Below are positions 34,724 through 43,698 of a DNA stretch of 64,000 bases, piece by piece. How positions within the stretch are numbered: the stretch's first letter is position 1; each line of letters starts with the position of its first letter. The notes beneath the pieces are model-generated. The model worked only from the letters and a program-made list of their open reading frames with translations, was not told the DNA's origin and ran no database searches. Both the position numbers and the translations under genes were made by a program. This DNA comes from PALSA-911 sp963743035 (GTDB taxonomy: Bacteria; Pseudomonadota; Alphaproteobacteria; Acetobacterales; Acetobacteraceae), in contig CAVUOB010000001.1 of the NCBI GenBank assembly GCA_963743035.1, forward strand, positions 310,001 to 374,000, read 5' to 3'.

Positions 34724-35258
34724 GCTGATCCCAACGAGTAAATTTTACGAAAAAAAGAAATTGCATAACAAGTTCGTAACAAGCATATGCGCAGATCCAT
34801 GGAGTAAATAATAGTGTAAATTATTATCGCGTATGGAACGGGCGGATGCAGGATCTGCGCAGCCCGACGCACTCAGGCCTTTCGCGCCCAGGTTGTGGCG
34901 CAGCAGGGCCTCGGAGGCGATCAGCCCCGGCGCCCGCCGCATCGCGGCCCAGATGCGGGCCGGACGGCGCTTTCCTCGCCGCCCCGGTCGAGCCCGCCCC
35001 GGTCGAGCCCGCACCGGTTTGCGGCGGCGGGATCTTTAGGCGAGCGGGGATTGCGGCATTGTGCGCATGCACGCCTCGCGCCCCTGCCGCGCCCTGGCGG
35101 CAGCCTCCCACGCGCGTCCGGACAGAATCCCTGCTTGCAAAACGGCGCCGTCTATCGCATCTGAACACGCATGGAACGCCGGCCACGATCGGTCGGTCAT
35201 TGGTTCGGGCGCGCGGGGCAGGGGTCCTGCGGCGCCCGTCGTCGTATGGAGGTTCAAC
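34724..35258. other. 535-base gene-free stretch between the DUF3494 gene and fusA
   Basis: The left ~110 bases are strikingly AT-rich for this window (34735-34830, with taataattt/ttattatt-like symmetry) and must hold the promoter of the minus-strand DUF3494 gene. The rest is GC-rich and holds a 15-base direct repeat (gccccggtcgagccc at 34981-34995 and 34996-35010, then a partial copy). Short frames on both strands have no family resemblance. No tRNA or riboswitch is recognised; the fusA ribosome-binding site tggagg lies at the right end. Confidence 0.6.
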
Positions 35259-37343
35259 GTGGCTACTTCGCTCGAAAAGATCCGCAATATCGGGATCACC
35301 GCGCATATCGACGCGGGGAAGACCACGACCACGGAGCGGATCCTTCACTATACCGGTGTGTCGCACAAGATCGGTGAGGTCCATGACGGCAACACCACCA
35401 CCGACTACATGGACCAGGAGCGTGAGCGCGGCATCACGATCACGTCCGCCGCCGTGACCTGCGAGTGGAAGGACCACCGCATCAACATCATCGACACGCC
35501 CGGCCACATCGATTTCAACATCGAGGTGAACCGCAGCCTGCGCGTGCTCGACGGCGCCGTGTTCATCATCGAGGGCGTCGCCGGCGTGCAGCCGCAGTCC
35601 GAGACCAACTGGCGCCTGGCCGACCGCTACAACGTGCCGCGCATCATCTTCATTAACAAGCTGGACCGCACCGGTGCCGACTTCTTCCGCGCCTTCGCCT
35701 CGCTGAAGGAAAAGCTGGACATCATCGCGCTGCCCCTGCAGCTGCCGATCGGCATCGAGGACAAGTTCGTCGGCGTGGTCGACCTGGTCGAGATGAAGGC
35801 CATCGTCTGGGAAGGCGGCGATCTCGGCGCCAAGTTCCATGACGAGCCGATCCCCGCCGACCTCGAGGAGCAGGCCAAGGAATACCGCCAGCTGCTGCTC
35901 GACACCGCCGTCGGCGTCGACGACAAGGCGATGGAGGAATATTTCGAGAAGGGCGACGTCTCCGTCGAGACCCTGAAGCGCTGCATCAAGCTCGGCACCA
36001 TCTCCGGCGCCTTCCGCCCGGTGCTGTGCGGAACTGCCTTCAAGAACAAGGGCGTGCAGCCGCTGCTTGATGCGGTGCTGGATTACCTGCCGTCGCCGAT
36101 CGACGTTCCCGGCATCTCCATCGCGGCCGAGGAAGGCGAAGAGGACGGCGAGCATTCCGACCGCCGCCGCATCAAGGCCGACCCGAACGCCCCGTTCGCC
36201 GGCCTGGCCTTCAAGATCATCAACGACAAATACGGCGCGCTCACCTTCGTGCGCGTCTATGCCGGCACGCTGAAATCCGGCGACACCGTGATGAACACCA
36301 CCAAGGAGCATCGCGAGCGGATCGGCCGCATGTTCCAGATGCACGCCGACAAGCGCGCGGAGATCAAGGAGGTGTCCGCCGGTGACATCGCCGCCTTCGT
36401 CGGCCTGAAGGACACCGGCACCGGCGACACCCTGGCCTCGTCCGAGGACCCGGTGGTGCTGGAGCGCATGGCCTTCCCGGTCCCGGTCATCGACATCTCG
36501 GTCGAGCCGAAGACCAAGGAAGCCGTCGAGAAGATGACCCTCGGCCTGCAGAAGCTGGCCGGCGAGGACCCCAGCCTGCGCCTGCGTACCGACCAGGAAA
36601 GCGGCCAGACCATCCTGTCCGGCATGGGCGAGCTGCATCTGGAGATCATCATCGACCGCCTGCGCCGCGAATACGGCGTGGACTGCAACATCGGCGCGCC
36701 GCAGGTGGCCTATCGCGAGACCATCACCAAGTCGCACACCGAAATCTACACCCACAAGAAGCAGTCGGGCGGTTCGGGCCAGTACGCCGAGGTCAAGGTC
36801 GTGTTCGAGCCGGCCGAGCGCAACGCCGGCGTGACGTTCGAAAACAAGGTCGTCGGCGGCACCGTGCCGAAGGAGTACATCCCGGCGGTCGAAAAGGGCA
36901 TCCGCGTGCAGGCCGATACCGGCGTGCTGGCCGGCTTCCCCACCGTGGACTTCAAGTACACCCTGGTGGACGGCAAGTACCACGACGTCGACTCCTCGGC
37001 GCTGGCCTTTGAAATCGCGGCAAAAGCCTGCTTCCGCGAAGGCATGAAGAAGGCCGGCCCGATCATCCTGGAACCGATCATGGACGTGGAAATCACCACC
37101 CCGCAGGACCATGTCGGCGACTGCGTCGGCGACCTCAACCGCCGCCGCGGCATGATCCAGAGCCAGGACAGCTCGGGCTCCACCATCCTGGTCCGCGCGC
37201 ATGTGCCGCTGAAGGAAATGTTCGGCTACATCAGCGACCTGCGCTCCATGACCAAGGGCCGCGCCTCGTTCACGATGCAGTTCCATCACTACGATCCGGT
37301 GCCGCGCAACATCGCCGACGAGATCATGGCGAAGAGCGCCTAA
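35259..37343 (+). CDS. fusA: translation elongation factor G
   Basis: EF-G, the GTPase that drives ribosomal translocation, 694 residues, full length. G1 is AHIDAGKTT, the switch-I end is ERGITI, G3 DTPGHIDF, G4 INKLDRTG; domain IV shows SGGSGQYAEVKVVFEPAE and the tip region; the C-terminal domain ends MQFHHYDPVPRNIADEIM. The start is GTG 35259 (VATSLEKIRN) with tggagg seven bases upstream. It is alone: rpsL, rpsG and tuf are not beside it. That suggests either a relocated fusA or an extra EF-G copy. Its switch region (TTDYMDQERERG, IEVNRSLRVL) is canonical-like. Confidence 0.93.
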   Translation: MATSLEKIRNIGITAHIDAGKTTTTERILHYTGVSHKIGEVHDGNTTTDYMDQERERGITITSAAVTCEWKDHRINIIDTPGHIDFNIEVNRSLRVLDGAVFIIEGVAGVQPQSETNWRLADRYNVPRIIFINKLDRTGADFFRAFASLKEKLDIIALPLQLPIGIEDKFVGVVDLVEMKAIVWEGGDLGAKFHDEPIPADLEEQAKEYRQLLLDTAVGVDDKAMEEYFEKGDVSVETLKRCIKLGTISGAFRPVLCGTAFKNKGVQPLLDAVLDYLPSPIDVPGISIAAEEGEEDGEHSDRRRIKADPNAPFAGLAFKIINDKYGALTFVRVYAGTLKSGDTVMNTTKEHRERIGRMFQMHADKRAEIKEVSAGDIAAFVGLKDTGTGDTLASSEDPVVLERMAFPVPVIDISVEPKTKEAVEKMTLGLQKLAGEDPSLRLRTDQESGQTILSGMGELHLEIIIDRLRREYGVDCNIGAPQVAYRETITKSHTEIYTHKKQSGGSGQYAEVKVVFEPAERNAGVTFENKVVGGTVPKEYIPAVEKGIRVQADTGVLAGFPTVDFKYTLVDGKYHDVDSSALAFEIAAKACFREGMKKAGPIILEPIMDVEITTPQDHVGDCVGDLNRRRGMIQSQDSSGSTILVRAHVPLKEMFGYISDLRSMTKGRASFTMQFHHYDPVPRNIADEIMAKSA

Positions 37344-37358
37344 CCGGAAGAAGAAAGG

Positions 37359-37377
37359 CGAGGGGCGCTGCCCCTCG
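37359..37377. repeat. perfect hairpin 15 bases after fusA
   Basis: Arms cgaggggc and gcccctcg (8 bp) close a three-base gct loop. No T run follows, so it is not a classic terminator by itself; the real one is at 37412. It could protect the fusA mRNA end or be a remnant of an intergenic repeat. Confidence 0.6.
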
Positions 37378-37411
37378 ACCCTCCTTTACCGAACCAATGA
37401 ACCGTTGAAGA

Positions 37412-37449
37412 GCGGGATCGGGCCGTGAGGTCCCGGTCCCGCTTTTTTT
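37412..37449 (+). terminator. rho-independent terminator of fusA
   Basis: An 11-bp stem, gcgggatcggg / cccggtcccgc (one G-T pair), a nine-base loop and a run of seven T at 37443-37449. It is the best intrinsic terminator in the window and isolates fusA from the minus-strand monooxygenase operon that ends at 37566. Confidence 0.9.
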
Positions 37450-37565
37450 GGCTCGTCGAGTCCAGTCGCTCTACAAACCTGCCTCCGGGAAACCCGGCGC
37501 GGTTCGCTTTGCGGATGACGCAGTCAGCGGCTCGGGGAAATACCTTGTTGCCTCGCGACCGATAC

Positions 37566-38943
37566 TCAGGCTTCGCTGAGGCACGGCGTAAAGGCCCCCC
37601 TGAAACGGGCCGCAGGATGGCGTTCGTTGAGCCTGTCTTGGCCGAACAGCTTGGCCCGGAGCGTACCTCGAGCATACTCATGCTTGGCCAACCCGCGCTT
37701 CTGGAGCACCGGCAACAGATGATCGGTGAATTCCTGGTAGGAACCAGGAATGGTCCAGTTGATCAGGTTCACACCGTCGATACCCGCCTGCTGCCAAACC
37801 ACCAGCTGATCGGCAATCTGGTCGGGCGCACCGACCAGACGCGGGTGGCGGCGGGAGGTCAGCCGGCGCCAGGTCGGCGACGGTCGGCTCCCTGTCCGGC
37901 ACGCTCCTGCGCATCCACTCGATGTGGCTACGACCACCGTTGGTCTTCACATCGGCCAGAAGCGTCTCTGGCGGCAGCGGGCGGCCGTCATCCTGTGACA
38001 CGCCCAGATTCGCATGGGCCATGAAGCCGTCAACGCTGATATAGCGATCGAGCTCCGCTTCCTTCCGTCGTGCCTCCTCCTCGGTGCTGCCGATGACAAA
38101 GGCAAAGCCCTGGAAGAACTTGATGTCGTTCCTGTTCCGCCCGGCCGCCTCGGCAAGCCGGCGGGTGTCAGCGATCAATTCGGCAGCGGCGGCGGGATTG
38201 GGCGGCGTGATGAATTGAGCCTCAGCATTGCGTGCCGCGAAGGCGCGGCCGGCGCTCGAGGAGCCGGCCTGGAACAACAACGGCGTGCGCTGCGGCGATG
38301 GCGAGGGAAGATGCGGGCCTTCGACCCGGTAACGCTTGCCGACGTGATGGATCTTGTGGATCTTCGTGGGGTCAGAGAACACGCCTCGTTCGCGATCCTT
38401 CAGGAGCGCCCCCTCGTCCCACGACCCTTCCCAGAGTTTGAAAACGACGTCGAGATATTCTTGCGCCCATTCGTAACGTTCGTCATGTGCGGTCAGCCGG
38501 TCCAGGCCGAAATTGCGGGCCGCGTTTTCCTGGGTGCTGGTGACGATGTTCCAGGCGATGCGGCCCTTGCTGATATGATCGAGCGTCGAGGCACGCCGGG
38601 CGAACTCGAAAGGATGGGCCTGGAGCACGGAACTGGTGAAGGCCAGTCCGAGATGCTCGGTGTTCACGGCCAACGCCGACATCAGGACGGAGGGATCGTT
38701 GCTCGGGATCTGCAGCCCCTCGCGGACATTGACCTCGTAATTACCGTCGACCGGGCCATACAGACCGACCACGTCGGCGAAGAAGGCCGCATCGAACAGC
38801 CCCGCCTCCAGGGTTCTGGCCAGGTCGATCCATACCTGCACATCGTCGAAATTCGCCTGCCGCGCCTCCGGGTGGCGCCAGAGGCCGTGCTGGATATGGG
38901 AACCGGTGTTCATCACGAAGGCATTGAACAGCAACGCAGTCAT
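37566..38943 (-). pseudogene. NtaA/SnaA/DszA-family FMNH2-dependent monooxygenase, frameshifted
   Basis: A luciferase-like monooxygenase of the NtaA/DszA group, whose members oxidise nitrilotriacetate, EDTA, sulfones or sulfonates with FMNH2. From 38943 it reads MTALLFNAFVMNTGSHIQHG, RASTLDHISKGRIAWNIVTS, RYRVEGPHLPSPSPQRTPLL and LLFQAGSSSAGRAFAAR. At about 37850 homology moves one frame to PRLVGAPDQIADQLVVWQQA, DGVNLINWTIPGSYQEF and the terminal HLLPVLQKRGLAKHEYA. The break equals one extra base; joined, the ~458 residues match the family. It overlaps the DszC-like gene as ATGA and is the last gene of the importer operon. Confidence 0.88.
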
Positions 38944-40199
38944 TGAGCGGCGCCTTTCTCGGTTTGCGCGATCCCGACGCTCCAGGCGAGGTCGGGCAGT
39001 TTTCCATTGACAATGTAGTCACCGACGATCCGCGCCCGATAGACGAGCGGATTGTGGGACAGGATGACCCGTGCGTTACGCCAGTGACGATCCAGGGCGG
39101 TGTCGTGGCGAGCGGCCGACGCGCCCAGGGCGTCAAACAGCCGCGAGGCCGCGCGCAGCACGATCTCGGCGATCGCCAGTTGAGCCTTGTTCACGTCCAG
39201 CTCGACCGCATGGGCGGCGGCACGCGCCGCCTCCCGGTCCGCGCCGCCTGCTGCGCGCTGCGCCGTGGCGAACGCGCCCGCCGTCGCCAGTACCAGCGCC
39301 TCGGCCGCGAAAGCGGCGCTGCCCAGTTCCCCGACAACCTGCTTGAGCTGTGGATCGTCCTTGGCCACTTCGGTGTTGCCGTGGCTGTAGACACGCGTCC
39401 GGATCCGCAGCTGCTCCGCGGTGTCCGTAACGATCGCCTGCGCGATGCCGGCCAACGTGGCGAGCAGAACCGTCTGATAGACAGCGCCGAGATAAGGCAG
39501 ACGTTGTCCGCGGACCCGGATGGCATGATCCTCCACTGGCACATCGGTGAAAACGCCGGTGCCCGTTCCGGTCAGTCGCTGGCCGAAACCGTCCCAATCG
39601 TCGCTGATCACAACCCCGGCGTGGTGCCTCGGGACCAACGCCGATACCTGCTGATCATCCGTCCAACTTGCTGATACGTCGATCCAGTCTGCGAAGATGC
39701 TGCCGGTCGTATAGAATTTCGTGCCGCTCAGCCGCCATTGCCCATCGACCTGCTCCAGGCGGGTCGATTTCCGATCGATCCGGGCCTCACCAGGCTCGGT
39801 TGAAGCATTCCCGACGATGTCGCCGCGGCCCAACCGCTCCAGCCAGAGCGTCCGTGTGGCTTCGTCGGCTTCGCTCAGCTTCTCCTCGACGATCGCGAAA
39901 TGCCCGCGAAACAGATGCGCGACATTGGGATCGGCAGCGGCAAGCTCGATCAGCAGGCGCAGATAGCCGGCATGGTCCAGACCATAGCCACCATGCTCCA
40001 CCGGAACGCGCAATGCGCCGAAGCGGTGCTGCTTGAGCCAGCCGACTTCCTCGAAAGGCAGCCGGCGCCGGTGCTCGCGTTCAATGGTGCCCTCGGCGAT
40101 GCGGGCGAAGATCGGCCGGAACAAGGCGGCCACGGCTTCGAAATCATTGGCCTGGGCGCCGCCGGCTGGCGGCGGATCGGCGTGGTGGATCCAGTTCAT
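38940..40199 (-). CDS. DszC/SfnC-like flavin-dependent monooxygenase (acyl-CoA dehydrogenase fold)
   Basis: A 419-residue protein with acyl-CoA dehydrogenase architecture but the features of the DszC/SfnC group, which uses FMNH2 and O2 on sulfur or nitrogen compounds. It has ALFRPIFARIAEGTIEREHR, RFGALRVPVEHGGYGLDH, LSGTKFYTTGSIFADWIDVS and the C-terminal DRHWRNARVILSHNPLVYRA leading into VGDYIVNG. The RNAR..SHxP..Y motif is shared with DszC. Its partner is the NtaA/DszA-like enzyme immediately downstream; upstream is the importer. A paralogue lies at 51830. Sulfur substrate is inferred. Confidence 0.88.
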   Translation of the reverse strand: MNWIHHADPPPAGGAQANDFEAVAALFRPIFARIAEGTIEREHRRRLPFEEVGWLKQHRFGALRVPVEHGGYGLDHAGYLRLLIELAAADPNVAHLFRGHFAIVEEKLSEADEATRTLWLERLGRGDIVGNASTEPGEARIDRKSTRLEQVDGQWRLSGTKFYTTGSIFADWIDVSASWTDDQQVSALVPRHHAGVVISDDWDGFGQRLTGTGTGVFTDVPVEDHAIRVRGQRLPYLGAVYQTVLLATLAGIAQAIVTDTAEQLRIRTRVYSHGNTEVAKDDPQLKQVVGELGSAAFAAEALVLATAGAFATAQRAAGGADREAARAAAHAVELDVNKAQLAIAEIVLRAASRLFDALGASAARHDTALDRHWRNARVILSHNPLVYRARIVGDYIVNGKLPDLAWSVGIAQTEKGAAQ

Positions 40200-41917
40200 G
40201 AAAGGCCTTTGGCTTGCGGATTGCGTCGTATTTGCGGAATCGCCCCGATGAGATCGATCGTATAGGGCTCGCGCGGATGGTCGAATATGTCGGCGACCGT
40301 GCCCTGCTCGACGACCCGGCCGTCTTTCATGACGATAACCCGGTCGCTGATGTGGCTGATCACGCTCAGGTCGTGCGAGATGAACAGGTAGGATACCCCG
40401 GTACGTTCCTGCAATTCGGCGAGCAGGTCGAGCACCTGCGCCTGGATCGAGACATCCAGCGCAGACACCGGTTCGTCGCAGACGATGATCTTTGGCGAGG
40501 GCGCCAGCGCCCGGGCGATTGCGACCCGCTGCCGTTGCCCGCCCGACATTTCGATAGGGCGCCGCTCCAGAAACGCGGCTTCGAGTCCGACGGATTCGAG
40601 CAATTCGATGGCCCGGCTTGTGCGCGCCGCGCCGCGCTCGACGCCCGCGATCTCCAGCGCCTCCGCCAGCGTCCGCCCGACCGTGTAGCGCGGATCGAAA
40701 GAGCTCAGCGTGTCCTGGTAGACGACCTGGATGGCGCGGCGGAACGATAGTCTCTCGCGCGCAGTCAGACCGGCCCAGTTTCGCCCGGCGATTTCCACGA
40801 CGCCGCCATCGGGCTCGACAAGGCCGAGCAGGATGCGCGAGACGGTGGTCTTCCCCGAGCCGGATTCGCCGACGATGCCAAGCGTCTCGCCCGCCTTCAA
40901 CGCGAACGAGACCGTGTCGACCGCCGTTCTGGCGGTGCCGTCCGGCGCCAGAAAAGCCTTGCTCACCCCTTCCACCCGGGCGACGATATTCGAAGCGGTC
41001 TTGGCAACGGAAGGCGGGCTGGTGCCGGCTCGTCCGGACGATAACCGCACGCCCTTGGGCTTGCCGACCGGCACGGCGGCCAGCAGCAGCCGGGTGTAGT
41101 CGTCCTGTGGATCGAACAGCACCTGCTCGGTCGGGCCTGCCTCGACGATCCGGCCCTTGTTCATCACGGCAATGCGGTCGGCGAGCCGACTGACGACGGC
41201 AAGGTCGTGGCTGATGACCAGAAGGCTCTTGCCATCCCGCCTGAAACTTTCGAACAGGTCGAGGATCTGCGCCTGCACCGTCACGTCGAGTGCCGTGGTC
41301 GGCTCATCGGCGATCAGCAGGTCCGGATCGTTGGCGATCGCCGTCGCGATCAGTGCCCGCTGACGCAGGCCGCCGGAAAGTTCGTGCGGAAGCTGCCGCG
41401 CCCGGTTGCCGGCATCGGGGATACCGACGCGATGGAAAAGCTCGATGACCCGCTCCTCCAGCGTCTTGCGTCCCATGCGCGGAGCGTGGACGGCGATGGC
41501 CTCGGCGACCTCTCGTCCAACCGCGCGGATCGGATCCAGCGACACCAGCGCATCCTGCAGCACGAAGCCGATGCGCGCGCCACGCAGCTCCCGCCACTGG
41601 CGTTCGCGCAAGGCGAGAAGGTCCTGGCTGGCAAAGGACAGGCTGGCGGCAGTGACGGACGCGTTGCGGCCGGCGAGCCCGATCAACGTCCGAGCCGTGA
41701 CACTCTTGCCCGATCCGGACTCGCCGACAATGGCCAGGCATTCGCCGCGGCCGATCCCGAACGAGACGTCGCGGACGGCCGGAACAAGCTCGCGTCCTCT
41801 CCGGAACGACACGCTCAGCCCTGCCGCGCTCAGCAGAGCGTTGCCTGGAGCCAGGGCGGGGGAAGCCCAGCTGGGCGTGGAAGCCGGTGACACCGGCATC
41901 CGGATGTCGATGGTCAT
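40196..41917 (-). CDS. peptide-type ABC transporter, fused double ATP-binding protein (DppD-DppF type)
   Basis: A 573-residue protein with two complete ABC domains in tandem, as in GsiA/YejF. Domain 1 has GESGSGKSV (Walker A), ELSGGLRQRALIATAI (signature) and LLIADEPTTALDVTVQ. A linker of ~30 residues follows, then domain 2 with GESGSGKTT, MSGGQRQRVAIARAL and IIVCDEPVSALDVSIQ and the oligopeptide-family end DHPREPYTIDLIGAIPQ. It starts at ATG 41917 (MTIDIRMPV), overlapping the permease stop as ATGA. It powers both permeases DppB and DppC upstream. The substrate may be a sulfur compound, given the coupled monooxygenases. Confidence 0.92.
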   Translation of the reverse strand: MTIDIRMPVSPASTPSWASPALAPGNALLSAAGLSVSFRRGRELVPAVRDVSFGIGRGECLAIVGESGSGKSVTARTLIGLAGRNASVTAASLSFASQDLLALRERQWRELRGARIGFVLQDALVSLDPIRAVGREVAEAIAVHAPRMGRKTLEERVIELFHRVGIPDAGNRARQLPHELSGGLRQRALIATAIANDPDLLIADEPTTALDVTVQAQILDLFESFRRDGKSLLVISHDLAVVSRLADRIAVMNKGRIVEAGPTEQVLFDPQDDYTRLLLAAVPVGKPKGVRLSSGRAGTSPPSVAKTASNIVARVEGVSKAFLAPDGTARTAVDTVSFALKAGETLGIVGESGSGKTTVSRILLGLVEPDGGVVEIAGRNWAGLTARERLSFRRAIQVVYQDTLSSFDPRYTVGRTLAEALEIAGVERGAARTSRAIELLESVGLEAAFLERRPIEMSGGQRQRVAIARALAPSPKIIVCDEPVSALDVSIQAQVLDLLAELQERTGVSYLFISHDLSVISHISDRVIVMKDGRVVEQGTVADIFDHPREPYTIDLIGAIPQIRRNPQAKGLS

Positions 41918-42756
41918 CTTGCCTCCGCACGAAGCTGCAATTGCCGGCCCAGCACCGAGGTGCTGACGACCAGAAGAATGATCGCCGCTCCCGGGAACGT
42001 GCCGTACCACCAGGCCTGCCGGAGAAAGTTCCGCGCGGCCGCGAGCATCGAGCCCCATTCCGGCGTCGGCGGCGAGACGCCCAGGCCGATGAAGCTGAGA
42101 GCCGCGCCGGCCAACGTCGCGCTGCCGACCCCGATCGCCGCCAGCACCAGAACCGGCTTCGCCGCATTCGGCAGGATATGCCGGAACAATAATTTCGAAC
42201 GGCTCAATCCCAGGGCATGCGCAGCCTCGACATAGCTCGCGTTGCGCACGCTCAGGGCCTGGGAACGGATCAATCGCGAATAGCTCGGAATGGTAGCGAT
42301 GCCGATGGCGATCAATGCGCTATCAAACCCCGGCCCGACGAACGCGATGACGACGAGCGCCAGCAGCAATTCCGGAAAAGCGAGGCCGACATCGACGATC
42401 CGCATGAGCAATGCGTCGACAAACCGGTTGCCCAGCGCCGCGCTCAAGCCGATGACGGTGCCTCCGAGCAGGGCGATCATCACAGCGCCGAAACCGAGCT
42501 TCAGCGAGCTCTGCGCGCCATAGACGATTCGACTGAAAACGTCGCGTCCGTTTTCATCGGTGCCAAGCAGATGCTGCGCCGAAGGTGCCGCCAGAATGTT
42601 TTGCGTGTCGACCGTAAAGGGATCGTAGGGAGCGATGGCCGATGGCCAGATCGCGGCCGCCACCATGAACATCAGGACGGCAGCGGCAATGCCGAGCGTG
42701 GCGTTATCGACGATCCAGCCGCGGATAGCAGCGGGCGCAACCGTTGGCATCTTCAT
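41914..42756 (-). CDS. peptide-type ABC transporter permease (DppC type)
   Basis: A 280-residue inner-membrane permease of the DppC/OppC class, with the N-terminal PYDPFTVDTQNILAAPSAQH, the LLGTDENGRDVFSRIVYGAQ hallmark, and the EAA loop SYVEAAHALGLSRSKLLFRH. It overlaps the DppB-type permease start region by four bases on its upstream side and the ATPase on its downstream side. Family assignment is secure. Confidence 0.93.
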   Translation of the reverse strand: MKMPTVAPAAIRGWIVDNATLGIAAAVLMFMVAAAIWPSAIAPYDPFTVDTQNILAAPSAQHLLGTDENGRDVFSRIVYGAQSSLKLGFGAVMIALLGGTVIGLSAALGNRFVDALLMRIVDVGLAFPELLLALVVIAFVGPGFDSALIAIGIATIPSYSRLIRSQALSVRNASYVEAAHALGLSRSKLLFRHILPNAAKPVLVLAAIGVGSATLAGAALSFIGLGVSPPTPEWGSMLAAARNFLRQAWWYGTFPGAAIILLVVSTSVLGRQLQLRAEAR

Positions 42757-43691
42757 TTGCCGGACACCCTCAGTCGTGGATCGACGATGGGATAGACCAG
42801 GTCGACGATCAGATTGATGAGCACGAAAACCAGCGCGGCCAGCAGGACGACGCCCACGACGACCGGAAGGTCCTGGCCGAGAACCGCATCCAGCAACAGC
42901 TTGCCCACACCCTGGCGATTGAACAGCGTTTCCGTGATCACGGTGCCACCGAGCAGGCTGCCGACCAGGAAACCGGTCAGCGTGAGATAGGGAACCAGCG
43001 CGTGCCGCAGCACATGCCCGGTTCGCACTCCCCAGTCGCTGAGGCCACGCGCCCGCGCGCTCAGCACGAAAGGCTGCTCCAGCCCTTCCTCGATGGTGTG
43101 GCGAAGAACCTGCGTCAGCACACCGGCCAGGGGCAGGCCAAGCGTGAATGCCGGGAGCACCAGGGATAACGGATGTCTGCGGCTGATCGACGGCAGCCAG
43201 CCCAGTTTGTAGGAAAACAACGAGAGCAGCAGCAAGCCCAGCCAGAAGGTGGGCATCGAGGCGAAGGCGAGTTCAAGGAACGACGATATCGCGCGTATCC
43301 AATTGCCGCGGCCACCGGTCGCGAGCGCCAGGGTCAGCGACAGGAGGATCGCCACCGCGGCCGCGGAACTGGCGAGTGCCAGTGTCGGTGTCACCTGTTC
43401 GGTGATCGCGGCCAATACCGGCACGTGCAACCGATACGACATGCCAAGGTCGCCGCCGGCCAGCTTTCGGACATACTGAAAATACTGGACGAGCAGGGGC
43501 TGATCCAAACCGTACTCGGCCCGGACCTGCGCGAGCACCTCTGGCGTCGGGTTGGCCTCGGCGCCGCCCGCTATGGCGAGCGCCGCATCGCCCGGGACCA
43601 ATCGAACCGCGAGGAAGGTCACCGTTATGGCGCCGATCATCACGCCAACCCCCTGCAGCAGCCGCAGCAACAGCGTGTATCCGGACTTCAT
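42753..43691 (-). CDS. peptide-type ABC transporter permease (DppB type)
   Basis: A 312-residue permease of the DppB/OppB class: ITVTFLAVRLVPGDAALAIA near the N-terminus, EYGLDQPLLVQYFQYVRKLA, GDLGMSYRLHVPV, the EAA loop LSARARGLSDWGVRTGHVLR and FLVGSLLGGTVITETLFNRQ followed by GVG. I prefer ATG 43691 (MKSGYTLLLR), seven bases after the binding-protein stop; an ATG at 43718 would add nine polar residues and overlap the upstream gene. Confidence 0.91.
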   Translation of the reverse strand: MKSGYTLLLRLLQGVGVMIGAITVTFLAVRLVPGDAALAIAGGAEANPTPEVLAQVRAEYGLDQPLLVQYFQYVRKLAGGDLGMSYRLHVPVLAAITEQVTPTLALASSAAAVAILLSLTLALATGGRGNWIRAISSFLELAFASMPTFWLGLLLLSLFSYKLGWLPSISRRHPLSLVLPAFTLGLPLAGVLTQVLRHTIEEGLEQPFVLSARARGLSDWGVRTGHVLRHALVPYLTLTGFLVGSLLGGTVITETLFNRQGVGKLLLDAVLGQDLPVVVGVVLLAALVFVLINLIVDLVYPIVDPRLRVSGK

Positions 43692-43698
43692 CACGCGC

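Noticed and set aside
34981..35018. Direct repeats ahead of fusA as a possible CRISPR or iteron array
   Set aside because: Only two full 15-base copies without spacers; no cas or replication genes are near.
34824..35258. A riboswitch or leader RNA upstream of fusA
   Set aside because: No recognised aptamer pattern or terminator/antiterminator pair is visible, and EF-G genes are not usually riboswitch-controlled.
35036..35332. A ~98-codon minus-strand frame ending near 35036
   Set aside because: It overlaps the fusA start region antisense and has no family resemblance or ribosome-binding site.
34824..37289. An 821-codon open frame on the minus strand opposite EF-G
   Set aside because: It is the antisense shadow of a strongly conserved EF-G gene in GC-rich DNA, where stops are rare; the translation is low-complexity and matches nothing.
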